In this document: one piece after another, positions 58,082 to 64,000 of the stretch
Position numbering within the stretch: the first letter of the stretch is position 1
Layout of the letters: every line of letters starts with the position of its first letter
The notes under the pieces: model-generated
Seen by the model: only the letters and a program-made list of their open reading frames with translations
Told to the model about the DNA's origin: nothing
The model's database searches: none
Position numbers and translations under genes: made by a program
NCBI RefSeq assembly: GCF_015291625.1
Contig: NZ_CP030047.1
Span: 7,688,001 to 7,752,000, forward strand
From: Bradyrhizobium sp. CCBAU 53421
GTDB lineage: Bacteria; Pseudomonadota; Alphaproteobacteria; Rhizobiales; Xanthobacteraceae
Reading direction: 5' to 3'
Length of the DNA stretch: 64,000 nucleotides

Positions 58082-58780
58082 TCAAAGCATGGGCTCGTAT
58101 TGGCAATGCACAAGCAGTTCCGAAACTCCCGCATTGTTCGGCAAGCGAAGGACCGTCTCTACTAACTCTGCGAGATCTTCAGGCTGCGTCATTTCACCGC
58201 GCGGAATGTCAGTCGAATTTATTGTCATGTCCGTAGCGACATGCCCAGGGCAGACGACCGTCGCCCGAATGCCCGCTTCGCGTTCTTCGCGTCGGATACC
58301 GTGGGTGAGTGCTACTACCGCGAATTTGCTCATCGCATAACCCACATTTGATGCGACGCGCTTCCCTGAAAGCGAGCCAAGATTGACAATGCGTCCTTGT
58401 CCGCACGCCCTGAGGTATGGCAACGCAGCGCGAATCACACGCAGAGGTCCCTTTACGTTGACCTGCCACATTTCGTCCAGGAGGTCCTCTTCGTTGTCCG
58501 ACACATTCACCCTGTGGCTTATGCCTGCCGCATTTACGACGGCATCGATGCGACCAAACTTAGACACTGTTGAAGCCACCCAAGCCTCGGCAGACCCAGG
58601 TTCGATCGCATTGTAGCGGTTCGCCATAAAACGCTCTTTCGACGTGCACTGATCTGGCTGACGCATCCCAGCCGAGACGGTGAAACCTGAGTTGAAGAGG
58701 CGATCGGCAACCGCGCGACCGATACCTCGCGATGCCCCCGAAACCATTACGATGCGTCCGTGTGATGCCAACATCTCCAT
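58082..58780 (-). CDS. short-chain dehydrogenase/reductase (232 aa)
   Basis: A complete classical SDR. The NAD(P)-binding motif is VSGASRGIG (about 12-20), followed by AVVNAAGISHRV (NAG motif), the catalytic Ser in RIVNLGSLSGKRVAS, YAMSKFAVVALTHGI with the Tyr and Lys, and VVCPGHVATDMTINS. An Arg after the first beta strand region (GMRQPDQ) would favour NADP. Two ATG codons lie close together (58780 and 58774); GGAG precedes both. It could oxidise a 3-hydroxyacyl intermediate or reduce a keto group. It is separated from the acyl-CoA synthetase by opposite-strand pseudogenes, so co-transcription is doubtful. Confidence 0.88.
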   Translation of the reverse strand: MEMLASHGRIVMVSGASRGIGRAVADRLFNSGFTVSAGMRQPDQCTSKERFMANRYNAIEPGSAEAWVASTVSKFGRIDAVVNAAGISHRVNVSDNEEDLLDEMWQVNVKGPLRVIRAALPYLRACGQGRIVNLGSLSGKRVASNVGYAMSKFAVVALTHGIRREEREAGIRATVVCPGHVATDMTINSTDIPRGEMTQPEDLAELVETVLRLPNNAGVSELLVHCQYEPML

Positions 58781-58958
58781 TTCTCCACTAGCGTTCGAGC
58801 CCGGTGCCGATTGCTATGCGATAGGCTCGCAATAGGTACCATGTCTTCAAAAAGAGGATCCTGTGAGGCAAACGCTCAGCAGGAGGATCGATTCTGGACC
58901 TCGTCACTGATGCTCACGTGTCAGCCCCCGATACGAACTCAGGTGATCCCGCTCGAGA

Positions 58959-59280
58959 TTAGATGCCGTTGCGGATTGCGACCCTCTTCAGGAGCGCAAG
59001 CCGCACAACCTCCTCGAATCCATTTTCAAGACCCAAACCGGATCGTTTGACACCACCAAACGGCGCCTCCGCCGAGCCATAATTGTTTACGAAGATCTGC
59101 CCTTCTTCAATGCTGCTGCACAGACACGTTGATCGGCCTAAGTTTGCCGTCCGTTCTCGTCTCGGAAGCTCAGGGCAACGAGTACGGGCCCGAAGATTCT
59201 CTCCTGGGCCAAAGCCTGAGTGGGAGGAACACCCCCGATCAAAGTCGGTCGCGCAATGCGACATCTTTCCCGTGATTGTA
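58959..59280 (-). pseudogene. aldehyde dehydrogenase C-terminal fragment, frameshifted
   Basis: The minus strand reads TLIGGVPPTQALAQERIFGP and VLVALSFRDENGRQT, shifts near 59115, then IEEGQIFVNNYGSAEAPFGG and VKRSGLGLENGFEEVVRLAL, ending KRVAIRNGI at 58959. These are the last 100 residues of an NAD-dependent aldehyde dehydrogenase, with the FGP and PFGG-x-K-x-SG-x-G motifs. The catalytic Cys region is missing. It sits between the SDR and the M24 enzyme on the same strand and may once have been part of the pathway. Confidence 0.8.
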
Positions 59281-59407
59281 AGGCCACACTGTTAGCGGGA
59301 GTTACCGCACCCCGCGCATACAGAACATGCCTGCCAAACTCTCGGGACTGATGCGGAAGCCGACTGCATGATCAAAGCCTTCCAGCAGGTCTATTGCTTT
59401 CGCGCCG
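59281..59407. other. short gap before the M24 enzyme gene end
   Basis: No feature seen except a short minus-strand protein-like tail (AVGFRISPESLAGMFCMRGV) that I cannot assign. Confidence 0.3.
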
Positions 59408-60586
59408 CTATGGATGGATTTCGAATAGCTCGCGCGGCAACTTCGAGAACGTTTCGACCCCGCCTTTTGTGACTCGGATTGTCTCGCTGAGTGAGTACCC
59501 AAAATCTTCGTCGATCCAATTCCCCAGCATCAAATGGAACGTCATGTTTGGTTGTAAGATAGTACGATCATCTTCCTTGAGGCTTGCAGTCGGCTCAAGC
59601 CAATCGAGGCCGATAGCATACCCGCAACGCGATTCTTTTTCGAACCCGTGCTTTCGAAGCGTGTTTTTGAAGGCAGTTGCAACGTCCGCACAAGTAGCAC
59701 CCGGCTTAACGGTCAGCAGTGCGGCCTCCAGGGCTGCGACCTCGCCCTCATGAATACGGCGCAGCCGATCGGACGGCTTGCCGATCGATAAGGTTCGCAT
59801 GAGCGGCGAAACGTAGCCGTGACGGACTCCAGTAAACTCCAAATTGACCTGGGAGCTTTCCCGGAACGTCTCTTCGGTCCACTTTATGTGGCAAGTGCCC
59901 GTTCGCGGCGAAGCGCATAAGAAGAACGAGTGATGTACATCAGTGCCGACTTTTCCGTTTGCGCCGCGCGCCAACGTTGAAATGATCTCAGCAGCAGCGT
60001 CCGCTTCCCTTACCCCAGGACGTACAACCTCTTGCGCTCGTCGCATTCCAGCATCGGTAATGGCCGCGGCCTCTCGCATCACGGCAATTTCCAAATCTGA
60101 TTTTACCAGACGAATCCACGAGACCCCGTTGCTGAAGTCATCAATCGACGCTTCAGGAAGCCGAGATTTGAATTTGGCAATTGTTTGTGGGGTTAGAAAC
60201 TTTTCCTCGAGACCAATCCGCCTCTTTGCAACACCACTGTCGAGAAGGAAGTCAACAATTGTATCAAAGCCGTCCCTCTCCAGGTTTCCGATTAATCCTT
60301 CCGGATAACCAATAATTTGATTATGGGCCAAAAACGTTTGATAGATTGCAGCCGGCGCATCCATGCGTCTCAGGATGAAAGTCGGCTCTTCGTCTTTCAA
60401 CGAAACGATTAGACCTTGAGGTACATAAGCGGACTTGGCGGTGTAACCCGTGAGATAACCAATGTTTTGGGGTGTCGTTACGATCAGAACATCGATTCCG
60501 CGCTGCTGCATTTCAGATTTTACTGCTGAGAGTCTTCGCAGATATTCAGTCCGAGGAAATGCTTGCGGGCCTTTTGGCATTGCCAT
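59408..60586 (-). CDS. M24 family aminopeptidase P-like hydrolase, ectoine hydrolase (DoeA/EutD)-like
   Basis: A 392-residue creatinase-fold protein. The N-terminal domain starts AFPRTEYLRRLSAVKSEMQQ and has VTTPQNIGYLTGYTAKSAYV and a GYPEGL segment. The C-terminal pita-bread domain has VKSDLEIAVMREAAAITDAG, CASPRTGTCHIKWTEETFRE, KHGFEKESRCGYAIGLDWLE, LQPNMTFHLMLGNWIDEDFG and SLSETIRVT. These match my memory of ectoine hydrolases (EutD/DoeA), including the GYSIGL-type and GMTFH-x-M-x-G-x-W motifs. Several positions used as metal ligands in true Xaa-Pro peptidases are replaced, also as in that group. The ATG at 60586 with AGGA upstream is preferred to the open frame to 60643. It probably opens a cyclic amidine or amide. 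Confidence 0.8.
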   Translation of the reverse strand: MAMPKGPQAFPRTEYLRRLSAVKSEMQQRGIDVLIVTTPQNIGYLTGYTAKSAYVPQGLIVSLKDEEPTFILRRMDAPAAIYQTFLAHNQIIGYPEGLIGNLERDGFDTIVDFLLDSGVAKRRIGLEEKFLTPQTIAKFKSRLPEASIDDFSNGVSWIRLVKSDLEIAVMREAAAITDAGMRRAQEVVRPGVREADAAAEIISTLARGANGKVGTDVHHSFFLCASPRTGTCHIKWTEETFRESSQVNLEFTGVRHGYVSPLMRTLSIGKPSDRLRRIHEGEVAALEAALLTVKPGATCADVATAFKNTLRKHGFEKESRCGYAIGLDWLEPTASLKEDDRTILQPNMTFHLMLGNWIDEDFGYSLSETIRVTKGGVETFSKLPRELFEIHP

Positions 60587-60831
60587 GACTTCAGTTCCTT
60601 CTACACAGCAGACTTCTCTTGGATGCGATCGAAAGGCACTCACCGTCGGGTGAGCAACTCTTATCGGGTTGCTTCTCGATGATAGACGGTCTCCTGCGCC
60701 GAATTTGATTGATAAGTTAACATATCTTGCTCATTTCCTGAATGGACACACTCTAAATCGGAGTTTTTTTAGCAGAGCTTGTCGCAACATAGGATGCGTC
60801 ACCTCACCGGAGTAGGCAGGAGGATTAAATC
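60587..60831. other. divergent intergenic region
   Basis: Lies between the M24 gene (minus) and the crotonase pseudogene (plus). It should contain the promoter for the M24 gene; no clear box was identified. AGGAGG at about 60819-60824 serves the crotonase pseudogene. Confidence 0.35.
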
Positions 60832-61161
60832 GTGGCATATAGCACAATCCTGTACGAGGCGAACGACCGCGTCGCTTGAATAACTCTTGACCGCCCCGAT
60901 AAGCTGAATGCATTTACCCATAAGTTTTACGTGGAGTGTTTGGATGCACTCGGAGTGGTCGAGCGCGATCCGGATGTTCGGGTTGTCGTCCTAAGAGGGG
61001 CCGGAGATTGAGCATTCTCAACTGGATTTGATGTTGGCGACGAGTCAGGAGACCCAGATCTGACTGCTGACGAGCGGAGTAGGCTGATGAGCAAGTATCG
61101 GTAGTTCTGCTACTCTGTTTGGAGCGTTCCCAAACCAACTATTGCGATGATCCACGGCTAG
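60832..61161 (+). pseudogene. crotonase (enoyl-CoA hydratase) N-terminal part with in-frame stops
   Basis: GTG 60832 follows AGGAGG. The frame AYSTILYEANDRVA is close to the starts of the two intact crotonases, then continues ITLDRPDKLNAFTH, ERDPDVRVVVLRGAGD, AFSTGFDVGDESGDPD and VWSVPKPTIAMIHG. Stops lie in frame at 60877 (TGA), 61009 (TGA), 61102 (TAG) and 61159 (TAG), with no frameshift. The first two replace Arg codons and the last two positions are plausibly Gln codons. The catalytic half is missing, being replaced by acyl-CoA synthetase sequence. Confidence 0.85.
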
Positions 61162-61164
61162 ACG

Positions 61165-62910
61165 ATTGCGCGCGTGCAGGCGTAGGCGGGATTGCTCTAT
61201 TCACGGCGGGCCTGGCTGAAACAGGAGAGGTAGGCGCGACTCTACAAGATGAGTTGGTGCAACGCGCAGCTCAGGCTGGAATTAGGCTTATCGGCCCCAA
61301 TTGCCTTGGAGGCGCGCAAGCTTGGCGGTGGCCCAAGCCTATGCGTCAGCCTAGGGAATCAAGCCGACGTCCAGATCGGGGAAGTCATCGATATTATGGC
61401 TGAAGACGAGTCCACGAAGGTGATCGTCGCCTACGTCGAGGGTGTGCGTGATGGGCGCGCATTTCTCTCGGCAGTCCGTGAAGCCGTCACTCGTAAGCCT
61501 GTCGTCATAATCAAAGGCGGTCGGACTTCTGCGGGAGCCAGGTCCGTGGTGTCGCACACAGCAAGCCCCGCGGGCTCCGCCGAGGCCTACTCGTCGATAT
61601 TGCGATCGGCCTGAGCCGTTCTGGTTGAAGACCTACAGGATCTCTATCCAGTTGCCCTGACGCTTTCCAAGGCTCCTCTCGCACACGGAACAGGCGTTGC
61701 GGTCATCGGTGGCGGCGGCGGTCTGGCGACGCTCACGGCGGACGCCGCTGGAACGCAAAGGTTTGATCGTGCCCAGGCTTTCTGCGGAGGTCCAGGCGAA
61801 GTATCGGGATATTTTGATCCCACGTTCTTCCGTGAACAATCCAATAGAGTTTGCGGGCGCTGGTGAGGAACGGTCCCTTGCCGTGTACCAGCAGTGCGTC
61901 GAACTGGCGATGCAACAAGATAAGGTCGATTCAGTGTTCGTGTACGGCTATTTCGGCGGGCTACGTACAGATCTCGAACAGGGCACGAATACCTATACAG
62001 CTTCTGCCCGCGCTCTCTGCAGCTTGGTCAAACGGTATGCGAAGCCACTGGTGCTACAATCCATCTATGCGGATGATCCGCTTCCTGCGTTCGACCTACT
62101 CAGGGCCGGCGGGATCCCTGTCTTTCGGCAGCCCGAGACAGCGGCACGCGCACTTTCTTCTCTCGTCGAGGCTGGGCGTCCGTTTGGCCATGGAGGGCGT
62201 TCTGTATTCCAAGAGCCCGGACATAACTCGGCAGTGGCTGTGCAGGCGCCAAATGTCCTCTCATTTCCAAGCGCGGCCGAGCTGGCACGTGGCTACGGCA
62301 TGCCCATTTCACCTCTCACCGAGGTGGCAGATGCCGAAGCGGCGGTGCAGGAGGCAGGCAGGACGGGTTATCCCGTCGTGCTCAAGCTTCTGCTTCCCGG
62401 CGTAGCCCATAAAACCGAGGTCGGTGCAGTCGCGGCCAATCTTACAAATGAAGCCCAGTTGCGCGGGGCGGTGGAGCGCATGCTAGCAGACACTCGAATG
62501 CCGGGGCCCTCGAGTGAGCGCCGGCTGGGGATTGGCCCGATGGTAAGGTCTGGGGTCGAGGCGGGGTGGGGGCGCTCCGCGACCCGACCTTTGGGCCGAT
62601 TGTCATGGTTGGCTCTGGCGGGATTTTCGTTGAGCTCTTTGGAGATGTAGCATTCGATCTCGCCGGACTAGATGAAGCGGCCGCCGAACGGCTTATCAAA
62701 CGCACGAAGCTGGCTGCACTTCTAAGTGGAGCTCGAGGGCGCGACGCGATCCCGCTTCAACCGCTGTGTAGGACTATCGTTGCGGTTTCGGATCTGATCC
62801 TCGCTAATCCGAGAGTTGCGGAGATCGACTTAAATCCTGTCTTCATAGGCCCAGTCGGCGCGATCGCCGCGGACGTTCGAATTGTGGAGCAACAAGCAGA
62901 CCCCGGCTAA
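61165..62910 (+). pseudogene. NDP-forming acyl-CoA synthetase, second copy, truncated and frameshifted
   Basis: Starts inside the CoA-binding domain (GVGGIALFTAGLAETGEVGA, AGIRLIGPNCLGG), shifts near 61310 to VSLGNQADVQIGEVIDIMAE, FLSAVREAVTRKPVVIIKGG and RTSAGARSVVSHTASPAGSA (phosphohistidine segment), has a TGA at about 61612, and shifts near 61725 to GLIVPRLSAEVQAKYRDILI. It goes on to the ATP-grasp part GYPVVLKLLLPGVAHKTEVG and, after another shift near 62560, FGPIVMVGSGGIFVELFGDV and ANPRVAEIDLNPVFIGPVGA. It is divergent from the intact copy at 54.3 kb, so it is not a recent duplicate. The first 100 residues are missing at the join with the crotonase. Confidence 0.88.
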
Positions 62911-63155
62911 TGGAACCGGCAGCGACGCTTCGATCATTGGATACCTTATTGCGGTACATCCCGGTGCGCCGGAATGCCTGAGCAAGTCTGTTCTTGCCGT
63001 ATTGATCCTGAAAATCTTCCGGCGCCGTGCTGTACGCTTAGTGAGCCGGCCGCGATAAAGAGTTCGGTTCTAGCACACGGCAATATCCAATTCGAAACCG
63101 ACGGCCTACCAGCCAACGAAGGTGGCGTTCCAACAACGTAGGGCTTTTCCTCTCG
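62911..63155. other. no recognised gene
   Basis: Short frames only. It may include decayed racemase sequence upstream of the fragment at 63156, but I cannot follow it. Confidence 0.35.
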
Positions 63156-63236
63156 CATGCGATTCGTCGTACGGCCAAGTTGCCTGTTTACGACATCACA
63201 GATCTATGGCGGCTGACAATGGCTTCGATCGCATAA
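63156..63236 (+). pseudogene. 3' fragment of a racemase gene
   Basis: Twenty-six codons and a TAA read HAIRRTAKLPVYDITDLWRL and TMASIA, closely matching the C-terminus of the racemase at 50954-51658 (PAIRRLTKLPVYDITSLCRM, MIASIA). It lies downstream of the acyl-CoA synthetase pseudogene on the same strand. Confidence 0.75.
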
Positions 63237-63436
63237 TAGTATATTGTCGCACTACATATAAAGCGTTCGATTTCATCGCCGGTGACGGCTAAGCCCTCGC
63301 TGGTGATCGGCACTCCGCAGATGCGATCTGCGCTGCGGCTCGATCATCTCAGCGAGACTGGCGATTCTCACTGCATTTCCTGAGCCGAGCGCTTCTGCGC
63401 AAGTGCCTTTACTGCCGTTGCTAGAGCAGATTCTGA
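63237..63436. other. end region of IS630 element
   Basis: No gene; presumably contains the right end of the IS630 whose transposase follows on the minus strand. I could not identify the terminal repeat because its partner is outside the window. Confidence 0.4.
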
Positions 63437-64000
63437 TCAGACGCGATCATAGCCGGCAGCGGCGAAGAAGTTCAGACACTCTTGGGCGGTGAAGGCGGCC
63501 AAGGCGAGGGCGATAGCGTTGACCAAAGCCTCGATAGATCTGGCGGCCGCCTTTCGAAGGGCGGCTTTGAGCTTGGCGAAGGCCATTTCGATCGGATTGA
63601 GGTCGGGCGAATAAGGCGGCAGATAGAGGAGCCGAGCGCCCGCTGCATCGATTGCGATGCCGACCTCGGCCCGCTTGTGTGCTGCGAGATTGTCCATCAC
63701 CACGATGTCGCCGGGCCTGAGTGTCGGCACGAGGACTTGCGTCACGTAAGCCTCGAACGCCGAACCATCCATGGGGCCATCGAGGACCATCGGCGCCGTC
63801 ATGCCAGTCGCCCTGAGCGCGCCGACGAAGGTCGTCGTCTTCCAATGACCATGCGGGAGCGCTGCAACACAGCGCTGGCCGTACGGCGAACGGCCATAGA
63901 GCCGCGCCATCTTGGTCGAGGCTCCGGTCTCGTCGATGAATACCAACCGGTGGATGTCGATCTCAGGCTGGGATGCCTTCCACGCCGCGCGTTCAGCGGC
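63437..64000 (-). CDS. IS630-family transposase, 5' part beyond window
   Basis: The minus-strand reading covers the DDE catalytic domain of an IS630 transposase: [20 protein letters not shown] (first Asp, with ETG), [20 protein letters not shown] (second Asp) and [20 protein letters not shown] (third acidic Glu in NPIE). It ends [10 protein letters not shown] at 63437. The frame is open to the window edge through [14 protein letters not shown]; the N-terminal HTH lies outside. No damage is visible. In this group the HTH part is often a separate frame joined by frameshifting. Confidence 0.92.
   Translation of the reverse strand, partial: AAERAAWKASQPEIDIHRLVFIDETGASTKMARLYGRSPYGQRCVAALPHGHWKTTTFVGALRATGMTAPMVLDGPMDGSAFEAYVTQVLVPTLRPGDIVVMDNLAAHKRAEVGIAIDAAGARLLYLPPYSPDLNPIEMAFAKLKAALRKAAARSIEALVNAIALALAAFTAQECLNFFAAAGYDRV

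Overview
The window looks like part of a symbiosis or genomic island of a Bradyrhizobium-type alphaproteobacterium. The basis is a Rhizobiales-type 2-porin with an ADLPVKA mature start, crowds of IS66, IS21, IS110, IS3 and IS630 remnants of the kind common in rhizobial islands, a trio of tyrosine recombinases (RIT element), large serine recombinases, and coding capacity dominated by acyl-CoA and amino-acid-derivative enzymes. No nod, nif, fix, tRNA or rRNA gene was recognised, so the assignment is inference.

Region 1 (1-10.1 kb, minus strand) is a probable operon. In transcription order it holds a double-domain CaiB/BaiF CoA-transferase, a small ORF, an EctB-like diaminobutyrate aminotransferase, a GNAT-like protein, a GSA-aminomutase-like class III aminotransferase, a gene destroyed by an IS21 insertion, and an alpha-oxoamine synthase cut by the window edge. 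It reads as a small-molecule biosynthetic cluster of unknown product. Region 2 (11-21 kb) holds IS66/IS110 debris, a second GNAT gene (intact) with a decayed second GSA-aminomutase gene, a group II intron reverse-transcriptase remnant, and a minus-strand tesB / enoyl-CoA hydratase / broken acyl-CoA dehydrogenase set.

Region 3 (21.4-43.3 kb) is an insertion-sequence graveyard. It contains a RIT element with near-perfect 57-58 bp terminal inverted repeats, flanked on both sides by istB C-terminal halves broken at the Walker B codons. It also holds one IS21 with intact istB, several large serine recombinases with two small partner genes, a captured tesB pseudogene, IS21 nested in an IS4-family gene, a duplicated segment of about 320 bp, and one intact island gene, a DUF2817 (M14-like) metallopeptidase.

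Region 4 (43.5-63.2 kb) is catabolic. A porin and a MarR regulator are divergent; nearby are an alpha/beta-hydrolase-like protein and a truncated acetoacetate decarboxylase. A two-cysteine racemase (plus strand) faces a minus-strand series: an ectoine-hydrolase-like M24 enzyme, an aldehyde dehydrogenase remnant, an SDR, an NDP-forming acyl-CoA synthetase, an enoyl-CoA hydratase, a PaaI thioesterase and a MaoC hydratase. Plus-strand pseudogenes of enoyl-CoA hydratase, acyl-CoA synthetase and racemase at 60.8-63.2 kb form a decayed second copy of part of this set. An IS630 transposase ends the window.

The overall theme is an amino-acid-derived, CoA-activated metabolite. Genes of the left part could build or modify a diaminobutyrate-like N-acyl compound, and genes of the right part could take up, hydrolyse and beta-oxidise such a compound. 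The link between the two halves is a hypothesis.
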